This document shows, one piece after another, positions 5,175 to 12,637 of a stretch of DNA of 24,158 nucleotides. Where the stretch lies: NCBI GenBank assembly GCA_031551145.1, contig JAVBNZ010000038.1:1-24158 (forward strand), read 5' to 3'. How positions within the stretch are numbered: the stretch's first letter is position 1; each line of letters opens with the position of its first letter. Position numbers and translations under genes: made by a program. Source of the stretch: WRKB01 sp031551145 (lineage in GTDB: Bacteria; Desulfobacterota; Desulfovibrionia; Desulfovibrionales; Desulfovibrionaceae). A model generated the notes under the pieces. The model was not told where the DNA came from. It worked only from the letters and a program-made list of their open reading frames with translations, and did not search any database.

Positions 5175-5197
5175 AAAAAAGCCCGGCTAAACCGGGC
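5175..5197 (-). terminator. Terminator in the leader of the chimera gene
   Basis: GCCCGG (5181-5186) and CCGGGC (5192-5197) pair around a 5-base loop, and the minus strand continues TTTTTT (5175-5180). It lies about 50 bases upstream of the chimera start codon, between it and the upstream promoter at 5440-5467, so it may attenuate or insulate the gene. Confidence 0.75.
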
Positions 5198-5219
5198 GGT
5201 AAAAAAAGTTGGCGGGCAC

Positions 5220-5320
5220 TAAGGCACGAGGGAGGCTAGGGGAGACGGGAGCGCGTGGAAAAGGGGGAGGGAGAAGAAGAAAGGAAGCGAGGGGGAGGGA
5301 GAAGGATAAGGGGCGGTGGG
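5220..5320. repeat. Polypurine/polypyrimidine tract with a repeated G-rich 14-mer
   Basis: About 100 bases of the plus strand are nearly all purine. GGGGGAGGGAGAAG occurs at 5263-5276 and again at 5291-5304. There is no ORF with coding character here. On the transcribed minus strand it would make a pyrimidine-rich leader RNA; on the plus strand the G-runs could form a quadruplex. Confidence 0.55.
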
Positions 5321-5379
5321 ACTAAACACAGGCGGGAGATGACGCAAGAGCATGTAAACCGGAATGTTGGTAAAACACC

Positions 5380-5428
5380 TCCTTACAGCAAACGGGGTTA
5401 GTCTCTATTCTATGAGAGCGTGTAAGGA
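5380..5428. promoter_or_regulatory. Inverted repeat TCCTTACA / TGTAAGGA in the chimera leader
   Basis: Eight-base perfect arms at 5380-5387 and 5421-5428 flank 33 bases that contain a smaller TCTC/GAGA repeat. It lies immediately downstream of the minus-strand promoter at 5440-5467, where an operator or a 5' leader hairpin would act. Confidence 0.45.
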
Positions 5429-5439
5429 AAAACGGAAAT

Positions 5440-5467
5440 AGTGTAGCAGAAATGATATGCCAGTCAA
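5440..5467 (-). promoter_or_regulatory. Sigma70-type promoter reading toward the chimera gene
   Basis: The minus strand has TTGACT (5462-5467), a 16-base spacer and TACACT (5440-5445). It is the best promoter match in the 600-base gene-free stretch between the chimera and the first host lipoprotein. It would give a leader of about 300 bases that crosses the polypyrimidine tract and the terminator at 5175-5197. The rest of 5468-5726 shows nothing I can name. Confidence 0.5.
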
Positions 5468-5726
5468 TGCAACACTCTGAAAATATTCAAGCTTTATGCC
5501 TTAGTGAATAAAAGTACAAGATGGGCTATGAGATAACCCCGGAAGTGAGAAGTTGGTTGCATTTTCGGTTACAGGCTAGTAGCTTAGTTACACATTGCAT
5601 ATAGTTTTTACGTGTAATTGCAGTATGATAATTAAAGCGCTAAAGACCGCATGTCGGGATAGGGCGTTCGGCGAAAAAGCCGCAAGGCGACTGTTTCAGA
5701 CGCAAAAGTGTATCAGGGGGGCGGAC

Positions 5727-6218
5727 ATGGGCGTACGCGCACTGTTGTGCATCATTGCCGTGAGTTTTCTGCTGCCGGCCTGCGCCGCGCAGACGGACGA
5801 TCCGCGCCGGGGCGGGCTGTTCGGCTATAATCCTCAGGGCTACGAGCGGCGCATTCAGGATCGCGAAACCAGACTGAAAGCGAGCAGTGACGCGGCTTCG
5901 GCGGAAAAGGAGGAACAGGCGCGCCTGGAGGCTTCCGTGGCGACGCAGGAGCAGCAAAGAGGCGCGATCCACATAAAACTCGCCCAGATGAACGCCGAAC
6001 TCGCCAAAACGCGGCGCGCACTGGACGAAACCAAGGCAAAGGACGCCCGCTCCCGGAGTTCGCTGGACGATCTGCGCCGGCGGCATGCGGATCTTTCCGA
6101 CCGGCTCAACAATCTGGAATCCCGCGCGGGCGACCCGGCGGCCACGGCCGAAAGCGAGCGCCTGAACGCCGATATCCGGCGCCTGGCCAAGGATGCCGCG
6201 ACCCTGGGATCGCTGTAG
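5727..6218 (+). CDS. Coiled-coil lipoprotein (163 aa)
   Basis: The start at 5727 (MGVRALLCIIAVSFLLPACA) gives a lipoprotein signal with lipobox LPAC (cysteine about residue 19) and has a GGGGGG stretch upstream; a longer in-frame reading from 5595 lacks these and would bury the signal. After the short segment RRGGLFGYNPQGYERRIQ the protein is one long charged helix with heptad-like pattern to the end (residues about 45-160), rich in Ala, Glu, Arg and Leu. It is probably anchored to the outer membrane with a periplasmic coiled coil. No family is recognised. Base composition is host-like, marking the end of the phage-derived island. Confidence 0.8.
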   Translation: MGVRALLCIIAVSFLLPACAAQTDDPRRGGLFGYNPQGYERRIQDRETRLKASSDAASAEKEEQARLEASVATQEQQRGAIHIKLAQMNAELAKTRRALDETKAKDARSRSSLDDLRRRHADLSDRLNNLESRAGDPAATAESERLNADIRRLAKDAATLGSL

Positions 6219-6524
6219 GCACGGGCGGGCCGTTGCCGCGAAAAACGCCGGATGCGTCATTTTCCCATCGGGCAACAGAGCGCGATCACAATGCGGGCAT
6301 CAGGACGGAAAAAAGCGATATGCTGATATGTTGCCGAAGTTATTCTGTTTCTGCGTTCGCAGCACAGCTGTAAAGCCGTCTGTAAGCATCGCGGCCGGCT
6401 TGACTTTTATTCAAAAATATCGGACTATAAACCGGCACGATCTGGAACGGCTTTTGCGCTCCGCCGTACAAGAGTACAGTCGCGGTACATTTTACCGCGA
6501 TGATATTTCAAGAAGGAAGGCATT
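6219..6524. other. Intergenic region between two lipoprotein genes
   Basis: About 305 bases without a gene. A CTGCG-TT-CGCAG mini-hairpin lies near 6350. A TATAAA (6425-6430) lies downstream of TTGACT but with a 20-base spacing, too long for a confident promoter. TCGCGGTA (6480-6487) and TACCGCGA (6493-6500) form a perfect hairpin just before the Shine-Dalgarno sequence of the next gene, a plausible translational control element. Confidence 0.4.
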
Positions 6525-7244
6525 ATGAAAGCTCTGGCGATGATTGTTTTGCTGGGCGTGATCGGGGGCTGCGCCCCGAAAAGCGTGCCGCTTACCGAAG
6601 AAAGCATGAATGAATGCGACCGCCTTGTGCGTATGACGGAGCGCGTGTATCTGGACAAGACTCCCGAAGAGGTGCTGAATGCCGCGGCGCGGCTTTTTCA
6701 GCTTGTGGACGGCGGCTATACCGTCACGTATACGCCCGACGGTCTGACCGCGAAACGCACCTGGCCGGTTACCGAGGCCGCGACCGAAGCGCCCGCCGAC
6801 GGCAGCGATACATGGCTGCTCACCGTCAAGAAGGTGCGGGTATGCACGGGCGGTCCCAAGGTCGGGGTCGTCTACGGAGTGGAAGGCGATCCGTATGAGG
6901 AAGTGCGCGGCGTTACGGAAGAATGCGGAGACAGCGTGCCCGGCATCAAACTCGTTGCCTACCACATTCCGAGCGTGTACGGCCAGGGCATCGTTCCCAG
7001 CGAATGCTTCGCCCAGCCCCTGTTCAGCCCCGGCGTGAGCAGGTTCACCGTCACTCCGGCGATTTACCGGCTCTTTTTCCAGCGCATGGACTATCTGCTC
7101 GGCAAATCCGCCCAATGGACGGACTGCAAGAGCTTCAGCGACTATATCCGCAACAACATTCATTACCGCGATCAGTTCAGCGTAATCAACTTCCAGGGGC
7201 ACCTGGACGGCCTGTGCTACCTGGCCAAGGATCGTACGCCCTAG
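6525..7244 (+). CDS. Lipoprotein of unknown function (239 aa)
   Basis: MKALAMIVLLGVIGGCAPKS is a lipoprotein signal with lipobox IGGC (cysteine about residue 16); AAGGAAGG lies 7 bases before the ATG. The mature protein begins with a charged segment containing YLDKTPEEVLNAAARLFQLV, a helix-strand pattern seen in small periplasmic domains that handle envelope processes, followed by a beta-rich part with several cysteines and SVYGQGIVPSECFAQPLFSP, and ends in an aromatic helical part (YRLFFQRMDYLLG). I do not recognise the family. It is monocistronic, closed by a strong terminator at 7275. Confidence 0.8.
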   Translation: MKALAMIVLLGVIGGCAPKSVPLTEESMNECDRLVRMTERVYLDKTPEEVLNAAARLFQLVDGGYTVTYTPDGLTAKRTWPVTEAATEAPADGSDTWLLTVKKVRVCTGGPKVGVVYGVEGDPYEEVRGVTEECGDSVPGIKLVAYHIPSVYGQGIVPSECFAQPLFSPGVSRFTVTPAIYRLFFQRMDYLLGKSAQWTDCKSFSDYIRNNIHYRDQFSVINFQGHLDGLCYLAKDRTP

Positions 7245-7274
7245 CCGGCATATCCCGCGCACCATAACGAACAG

Positions 7275-7308
7275 GCCCCGTTCTCCCTCCGGAGGACGGG
7301 GCTTTTTT
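7275..7308 (+). terminator. Rho-independent terminator after the 239-aa lipoprotein
   Basis: Twelve-base arms (7275-7286 and 7291-7302, one G-U pair) close on a 4-base loop and are followed by TTTTTT (7303-7308). Confidence 0.9.
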
Positions 7309-7404
7309 GCGGGCACTTTGCTTTCACGGGAACGGGTTTGCGGCAAAGCCCGGGGCCTGGACTCCCGCCCGCGCGGGGACGGCGGAGAAAGAGCGCGGCG
7401 CGCG

Positions 7405-10400
7405 CTACATCGTGCCGAGGATGTTCTGGAGCACGTTCGCCATGTCCTCGATGATGATGGGCTTGGAGAGATAGTCGTTCATGCCGGCGGCCAGGAATTT
7501 TTCCGGATCGCCGAGCATGGCGTTGCCCGTCATGGCAACAATGGGAATGTGGCTGGGATAACGGCCCGTGGTGTCGTTGCGTATCTTCAGGGTGACGTCG
7601 ATGCCGCTCATGCCCGGCATCAGAATATCCATGAACAGGAGGTCGAATTCTTTCTTTTCCAGCAGTTGCAGCGCCCCGGTGCCGTCTTCGGCCCCTTCGG
7701 CCTCATAGCCCATCTTTTGCAGGATAAGCACCACTATCTGCCTGCTGGTGGGGTCGTCATCCACCACGAGTATACTGCCCTTGGCATTCCGTCGGCCGGG
7801 CAACGCGCTTTGATCGTAGAACATCGGCGGCATGCCGTCGCTCAAGTATTCCTCGTCCATTACTTCCAGCGCGAAGGGCAGCATGAGGTGCATTTCCGTC
7901 CCCCTGCCCTGTTCGCTCATAACGCAGAGTTCGCCCTTCATGAGCTTCACATAGCCGGTGACCATGGCCAGACCGAGGCCCGCACCGTCGCGTGCCGGAG
8001 AGCCGGCCGAGGCGAATTTGCCGAAAAGGCCGGCCAGTTTCGCGTCGGAAAGGCCGAGTCCCGTATCCGAGATCAGAATATACACCGCGGCCCGGTTGAG
8101 CTTTTGCGTTTGCAGGCGCGTCACCCGCACCTCCACGCCTCCGGATGCCGTGTATTTGACGGCATTGTAGACCAGATGCGTCAGTATGCGGCGCAGCAGC
8201 GCGGGATCGCCGGCCAGTTCCTCCGGCAGTTCGGGATCGATTTCCCAATTGTAGGAAATGCCCTGCATTTCGGCTTCCGCACGGAAGGGCTCCAGTGCTT
8301 CGGAAAAAAATTCCTTCGGCTTGAAGCGCACAATGTCCGGGTGCAGGGAAAGCGCGTCCACTCCCGATATGCTCAGCATGTAGCCCAGGGTATCGAGCAG
8401 ACGCTTGCTGTAGGAATAGGCGGAGTTGAGCGCCTGGGCGCGATCCGTCTCCACTCTGCTTTGTATGCCCTGCTGAAGGGTGAAGAGTATGCTGTTGAGC
8501 GGTTTGCGCAGATCGCGCGCCAGCAGGGAGAGAAATTGCTCCTTGGCCTGAAGGGCCGCCACGGCCTGATCGCGCGCCCGTACGACGGCCTGTTCTTCGA
8601 CCTTCAGTTGGGTAATATCCGCAATCCAGAAGAAAAGTGCCGGGCTGCCGTCATACTCGGTGGGAACGCAGGACAAGAGAAAATCGCGTAGCGTGCCGTC
8701 GTTGGAAACGAACTGGAGATGCTTGCCCCGGATTTCCGGAAGAGGATCGGAAGCGGGATTTTTGGAGAGCATGGGGCTGAAGGGGGCCAGGGCGGACTCG
8801 TTGCCGTACCGGGCCAAAAACTCTTCCAATGCAAGGTTGGCGTAGAGCAGTTTGTTGCCGTGCGCCAGCCCCACGGCCACGGGCAGGGCGTCCAGCACCT
8901 GTTCGAGCTTGGCGCGTTCGGCAGCCAGCTTGGTCTCCGCTCCGCGCAGGCGGCGCATGTCGCGCGCCAGACCCAGCAGGCCGGGGCGTCCGCCCAGCGT
9001 GATGCGGCGCAGCTCCATTTCGCAGGGCAGGCTTTCTGACGCCCCGTCCCTGAAGTTCCAGTCAAAGGTCGCGCTGCCGAGGCGCAACGCTTCGCTCTGG
9101 TGGCGTTCCATCTCTTCCGAACTGAGGCGGCCGTTGGCCTGGAGTGTGGGAATGAAACGGGAGGGATCGCGCAAAAACAGTTTTTCATCGTCAACGCGGA
9201 AAAAGGCGGCGCAACGATCGGCGCAGTCCACGAGCCGGAAATGTTCGTTCCATACAAAATATACGCCGCCCACGGCCTGGGTGAGCGCCGCGAGCATTGC
9301 CCGCTGATCCGCGATCAAGCCCACGTCGCGCAGGGTCAGCAGCACGCCGTCGGGCGCGCCGGCCGCGAACAGGGGCGTGACGCCGAATTCCGCGAGCACA
9401 AGGTTTCCGTCCCGGTTGCGCATGAATCCGGTCACGGGATTGAGCGCGTTTTCATCCCGGCAGGCCTGATACACGGCGCGCAGGCTTTCATGGCCGTGCC
9501 CCGGAGGAAAGAGCAGCAGGTTTTCCACGCGGGAGCCCGCAGCTTCCCTTTCCGTAACGCCCAGCAGGGAGAGCGCGGCCGTATTGGCGAGACGGACGAC
9601 ACCCCCGGCATCCAGGCGCAGGCAGCCGTCCGGCATGGCGTGGAGAAGCTCGTGCTCGGTATTTTTTTGCCGGGCGAGCAGTTCGTCGTAATTTTTCGTG
9701 CAGTTCCGCAATTTTTCCAGCGCGGCGGCAAGGGCCGCGTGCAGCAGGGCCGCGCGGCCGGCCGGCGCCTTTTCTCCGTCCCGGGCCGCCGCAGCGCGCA
9801 GTTCCGGTTCCAGTTCCGCCAGGGCCAGTTCGCCGCCCGCGCGCAGATGGCGCAGGCTGTCTTTCAGCAGCAGGAAGAGCGCGGCCCCGAGCAGCAGCAG
9901 AGGCAGAAGCGCGGCAAGCAGCATGCGGTCGCCGATGCTGCGCTGAATGCCCAGCGCGTTCGCCTCGCGGAAGGAAGCCACGATGGTCCAGCCGGCTTTC
10001 GGCAGGGGCGCGAACGCGGCCAGACGGCGTTCGCCCGACCAGTCATACCGTATTTCCCCCTCTTTGGCGCGCAGTATTTCCCGCACCCAGGGTTCTTCGG
10101 CCAGACTTATGCCCACCAGTTCCGGCCGGGCGGAGTGGAAAAGCAGCCGGCCGGCGGAATCCAGCGCAAAGGCTTGTTCGGTGTCGTCGCGCAGCGCGAT
10201 CATGGTCTCGAGGGAAAGGTGCCGGAGATTGAGATGTCCGGCCAGCATGCCCGACGGCTGCCTGCCGTTGAACACGGGTTCGGCCAGGATGAACACGGCC
10301 TCGTTTTTGTCGGAGATATCGGGGCCGTAGAGCGTTCTCCGGCCCTGCGCGGCCTCCTGAAAAGCGACATTCAGGCTCTGGAGGCCGGCGTCCTCCGCGA

Positions 10401-10755
10401 CGATAACGGATTTGCCCCTGCCGTCCAGCAAGCTGAAGGAAAGATCGAAATCGGCATCCGGATGGGCGCGTGCGGAAATATTCGTCAACTGTTTGCGGGC
10501 GAGTTCGCGTTCCGTCCTGCCCGCTCCGGGGTCAACGGCCGCCGTGACGGCGGGAAAGGCGGAGATGAAATATACGGTGGCGCGTGCCTGGGCGAAAACG
10601 TGTTCCACACTCAGCGCGATTTCGGCGCAAAGCTGTTTGCGTTGCGCCTGTGCGTTCTTGTGGAGAATTGCATCGCTGCTTTGCCCGACAAAGAGCACGA
10701 CCGCCAGGATGCCGGCCAAGGTGAGAGAAAGTACGGCAGGAACTCGTTTTGACAT
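7405..10755 (-). CDS. Hybrid sensor histidine kinase lacking the H-box histidine (1116 aa)
   Basis: Order: transmembrane helix (about 7-25), a 240-residue periplasmic Cache-like sensor, second helix (about 277-297), three PAS-like regions (about 365-480, 488-600, 615-730), a HisKA-type dimerisation segment (about 740-805), HATPase (about 825-955) and a C-terminal receiver (about 995-1113). The ATPase has its N-box (YNAVKYT, N864), DTGLGL and GAGLGLAMV. The receiver keeps DDD, the phospho-acceptor D1043 (FMDILMPGM), T (AMTGNA) and K (LSKPI). The H-box reads LARDLRKPLN where the family has MSHEIRTPLN, so residue 747 is Arg (CGC) instead of His, one transition from CAC. It therefore should not autophosphorylate in the usual way. 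No output regulator is adjacent. ATG 10755 has AGGA about 10 bases upstream. Confidence 0.9.
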   Translation of the reverse strand: MSKRVPAVLSLTLAGILAVVLFVGQSSDAILHKNAQAQRKQLCAEIALSVEHVFAQARATVYFISAFPAVTAAVDPGAGRTERELARKQLTNISARAHPDADFDLSFSLLDGRGKSVIVAEDAGLQSLNVAFQEAAQGRRTLYGPDISDKNEAVFILAEPVFNGRQPSGMLAGHLNLRHLSLETMIALRDDTEQAFALDSAGRLLFHSARPELVGISLAEEPWVREILRAKEGEIRYDWSGERRLAAFAPLPKAGWTIVASFREANALGIQRSIGDRMLLAALLPLLLLGAALFLLLKDSLRHLRAGGELALAELEPELRAAAARDGEKAPAGRAALLHAALAAALEKLRNCTKNYDELLARQKNTEHELLHAMPDGCLRLDAGGVVRLANTAALSLLGVTEREAAGSRVENLLLFPPGHGHESLRAVYQACRDENALNPVTGFMRNRDGNLVLAEFGVTPLFAAGAPDGVLLTLRDVGLIADQRAMLAALTQAVGGVYFVWNEHFRLVDCADRCAAFFRVDDEKLFLRDPSRFIPTLQANGRLSSEEMERHQSEALRLGSATFDWNFRDGASESLPCEMELRRITLGGRPGLLGLARDMRRLRGAETKLAAERAKLEQVLDALPVAVGLAHGNKLLYANLALEEFLARYGNESALAPFSPMLSKNPASDPLPEIRGKHLQFVSNDGTLRDFLLSCVPTEYDGSPALFFWIADITQLKVEEQAVVRARDQAVAALQAKEQFLSLLARDLRKPLNSILFTLQQGIQSRVETDRAQALNSAYSYSKRLLDTLGYMLSISGVDALSLHPDIVRFKPKEFFSEALEPFRAEAEMQGISYNWEIDPELPEELAGDPALLRRILTHLVYNAVKYTASGGVEVRVTRLQTQKLNRAAVYILISDTGLGLSDAKLAGLFGKFASAGSPARDGAGLGLAMVTGYVKLMKGELCVMSEQGRGTEMHLMLPFALEVMDEEYLSDGMPPMFYDQSALPGRRNAKGSILVVDDDPTSRQIVVLILQKMGYEAEGAEDGTGALQLLEKKEFDLLFMDILMPGMSGIDVTLKIRNDTTGRYPSHIPIVAMTGNAMLGDPEKFLAAGMNDYLSKPIIIEDMANVLQNILGTM

Positions 10756-10879
10756 TGAGATGCATCCTGAAAGCAGTACAAAAAAAATATTCCGCTGCCG
10801 CGCGAATGTTAAAAAACACCGGCGTAATAATATAACTTATACTGTAGCAAAGCCTTCCCGTTTCGGCAACAGCTCCGTC

Positions 10880-11584
10880 TCAGGCCTCCCGGCACCACCA
10901 GATCACACGCCCGATGATGCGCACGGAATCCGCCAGATCGCCGCGCAGATCGACCTCTATGGGATTGTAGCGCGGATTGAGGCTGCGCAGCACCAGATGC
11001 AGGCCCGGCAGAGTCTCCACCTCCTTGATGTAGATTTCGTCATTCACGCCCACGGCATAAAGGGCGTGCCCGTAAAGGCGGGTTTTGCCCCGATCGATGA
11101 GCACCATGTCGCCGTGGCGTATTTCCGGTTCCATGCTGTCGCCGGTCACGCGCATAAGCACCATGTGATCCGGGTTGCCCTTGCGGCACAGCCAGTCGGC
11201 ATGAAAGGCATAATGCCCCACGGCCTCCCCGCCGTTTTCCAGGCTGCCGCCCCCGGCCGCAAGCCGGGCCGAAACCAGGGGCACAAGCAGAAGATCCGGC
11301 TCGTCGGCGCGTCGTTCCGCCTTGGCGGCATGATGCGCCCCGACGGACGGCTTGTTGCCGGGGCGCATGGGGCCGCGTCCGAAAAAAAGCCAATCCGTGG
11401 ATACGCCCGTTTTTCCCGCCACGAGGGGGATCCAGGCGCTGGGAATTTTACCCCCGCCGCGCGCGCGGGAAAGCGCCTGATGCGTGATGCCCAGAAAAGC
11501 CGCCAGGGCCGCATCCGAAGGACAGCCCGCCGCTTCTTTCAGACGCTGCAGAATGTGTTCCGGCCTGAGTTCGGGAAGTGTCAT
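10880..11584 (-). CDS. CI/LexA-like repressor with S24 peptidase domain (234 aa)
   Basis: The N-terminal HTH of the phage CI type spans about residues 10-70 (SDAALAAFLGITHQALSRAR, then WIPLVAGKTGVSTDWLFFGRG). A linker follows, and an S24 peptidase domain from about residue 98. The catalytic serine is S150 in the GDSMEP motif, and the lysine is probably K187 (IYIKEVE). The expected self-cleavage bond is Ala-Gly in RLAAGGG (110/111). Such proteins repress phage or SOS-type promoters until RecA-stimulated self-cleavage. In Desulfovibrio-type genomes similar genes also occur without an attached prophage, and no lytic genes flank it here. It diverges from the 63-aa gene at 11955 across a 370-base AT-rich control region and is probably autoregulated. 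Confidence 0.85.
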   Translation of the reverse strand: MTLPELRPEHILQRLKEAAGCPSDAALAAFLGITHQALSRARGGGKIPSAWIPLVAGKTGVSTDWLFFGRGPMRPGNKPSVGAHHAAKAERRADEPDLLLVPLVSARLAAGGGSLENGGEAVGHYAFHADWLCRKGNPDHMVLMRVTGDSMEPEIRHGDMVLIDRGKTRLYGHALYAVGVNDEIYIKEVETLPGLHLVLRSLNPRYNPIEVDLRGDLADSVRIIGRVIWWCREA

Positions 11585-11862
11585 TGCCTGCTCCGTGTTG
11601 TGCTGTTGTACCCGAAGCGGGGCGTTGCGCCCGGCCTTCGTAAAATCGCCGTCTGCCTGCGTGACGGATTGTGTTTATATAATATGGTGATATATTAGAT
11701 AAATTTTGGGAAAATGTATTCCCCGTTCCGGGGAAGATCGCCGCATTTTTGTATGAACACGTATTTTTTTACGAAAAAACATCAAATTGCTTTACTCGGA
11801 ACATGCTTATCTGTATACACTTAAACTAAGGATTCATCAACAAAAAATTGATGACTTCATTG
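11585..11862. promoter_or_regulatory. AT-rich divergent control region next to the CI-like repressor
   Basis: The stretch contains TAATAT/ATATTA inverted repeats around GGTGAT (about 11677-11697), within a zone with several TATATT-like boxes on the minus strand where the repressor promoter should lie. A perfect repeat TTCCCCG/CGGGGAA lies near 11720-11740. No ORF with coding character is seen. These are candidate operators; none can be assigned to a protein with certainty. Confidence 0.4.
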
Positions 11863-11910
11863 CATGTTTGTTAATTTTTAGTTGACAAACATGGTGAAAT
11901 TGAGCAATTT
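11863..11910 (+). promoter_or_regulatory. Promoter with overlapping inverted-repeat operator before the 63-aa gene
   Basis: CATGTTTGT (11863-11871) and ACAAACATG (11885-11893) are perfect 9-base arms around a 13-base AT spacer. The right arm overlaps a consensus -35 TTGACA (11882-11887); CAATTT (11905-11910) lies 17 bases on as a weak -10. A repressor bound to the repeat would block this promoter; the adjacent CI-like protein is the obvious candidate, by inference. Confidence 0.5.
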
Positions 11911-11954
11911 TTCATTGAAGATTTTGCCGCGCAGCGGTATATAAGGAGAAAGCG

Positions 11955-12146
11955 ATGTCTGTCAGCGAAGATCTGCAGGGAATACACGAAGCGCTTGAAA
12001 ATCTGACGATCCACATAGCGCCGCACCGGCTTACGGACGAGGAATGGGCTTTTTTGCGGATTCTTGGGGACAATCTGTCTTCTCTGGCCGAGCAGGCCGA
12101 CAGGCTCGAGCGGACCTTGTCGCTGCCTCTGCACGGCGGAGAATGA
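11955..12146 (+). CDS. Small hypothetical protein (63 aa)
   Basis: The ATG has AAGGAG 9 bases upstream. The protein is acidic and helical: MSVSEDLQGIHEALENLTIH, then RLTDEEWAFLRILGDNLSSL and AEQADRLERTLSLP. There are no signal peptide, membrane segment or cysteine residues. The even spacing of Leu/Ile suggests two amphipathic helices. I do not recognise it. It is the only gene under the operator-like repeat and sits divergent to the S24 repressor, so it may be the target of that repressor. A strong hairpin follows immediately. Confidence 0.65.
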   Translation: MSVSEDLQGIHEALENLTIHIAPHRLTDEEWAFLRILGDNLSSLAEQADRLERTLSLPLHGGE

Positions 12147-12147
12147 G

Positions 12148-12175
12148 CAGCGCGGCGAACCTTGCCGCCGCGCTG
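12148..12175 (+). terminator. GC-rich hairpin directly after the 63-aa gene
   Basis: CAGCGCGGCG (12148-12157) and CGCCGCGCTG (12166-12175) are perfect ten-base arms with an 8-base loop, beginning 2 bases after the stop codon. There is no U-run after it, so termination would be inefficient or Rho-assisted; RNA stabilisation is the alternative. Confidence 0.5.
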
Positions 12176-12250
12176 AAAGCCGGATAGGATTCGTTCCCCG
12201 GCCGCATTGCGCGGCCTTCGCCGCCGCTTTCGGCGGGAGGGGAGGCGGAA

Positions 12251-12355
12251 ATGGAACTTTTTGAAGCCGTCATAAGTTTGGCCGTGTTTTTCGGAGCTTT
12301 GGCCCTTGTGGGCTGGGCACGGCGTCACGGTTTCGGGCTTGTGCCGGGAGGATGA
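12251..12355 (+). CDS. 34-residue single-span membrane protein
   Basis: ATG at 12251 has GGAGG 6 bases upstream. The peptide starts MELFEAVISLAVFFGALALV, a continuous hydrophobic span, and continues GWARRHGFGLVPGG, a basic then glycine-rich tail, suggesting N-out/C-in topology. It is too short for most gene finders and no family is recognised. It may share a transcript with the 63-aa gene, 104 bases upstream. The good ribosome-binding site and clean membrane pattern are the support. Confidence 0.5.
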   Translation: MELFEAVISLAVFFGALALVGWARRHGFGLVPGG

Positions 12356-12637
12356 GGCAGTCGCCTGGTTTTTCTGGAGAAAAACGCAAAACCGGGGCCG
12401 GGTGCACGAAGTCCATGCGAATCGCAGGGCCGCGCCGGGAAAGAGAAGCGGAACCGTTGAATCCATCGTCTTTCCCGGCGGCCGCTGCAGACCCGCCCGA
12501 TGAAGCCCCCCCCCGGCTACGGGCACGCGCTCACTTGCCTTCCTTTTCCACTTTCATTAAAAGTACCAAAACGCGCCGTTTCGCAGCCGCGCTCCTTTCC
12601 CGCCGTGTCCACAACTCAAGCCAAAGGAAGAAACACA
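12356..12637. other. Leader region of the aminotransferase gene
   Basis: About 280 GC-rich bases with no supported gene. A frame starting at 12352 overlaps the aminotransferase out of frame for about 90 bases and looks like a shadow. I could not identify a riboswitch or a good promoter here. Confidence 0.3.

Noticed and set aside
7318..8691. Plus-strand open frame of 457 codons opposite the kinase C-terminus
   Set aside because: Same kind of shadow; the opposite frame has full HATPase and receiver motifs.
9100..10752. Long plus-strand open frame (550 codons) opposite the sensor kinase
   Set aside because: Antisense shadow caused by high GC and codon bias of the kinase gene; no domain or Shine-Dalgarno sequence, repetitive Gln/Arg/Ala composition.
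12356..12637. Glycine riboswitch before the glyoxylate-type aminotransferase
   Set aside because: Expected from function, but I could not find the conserved core sequences.
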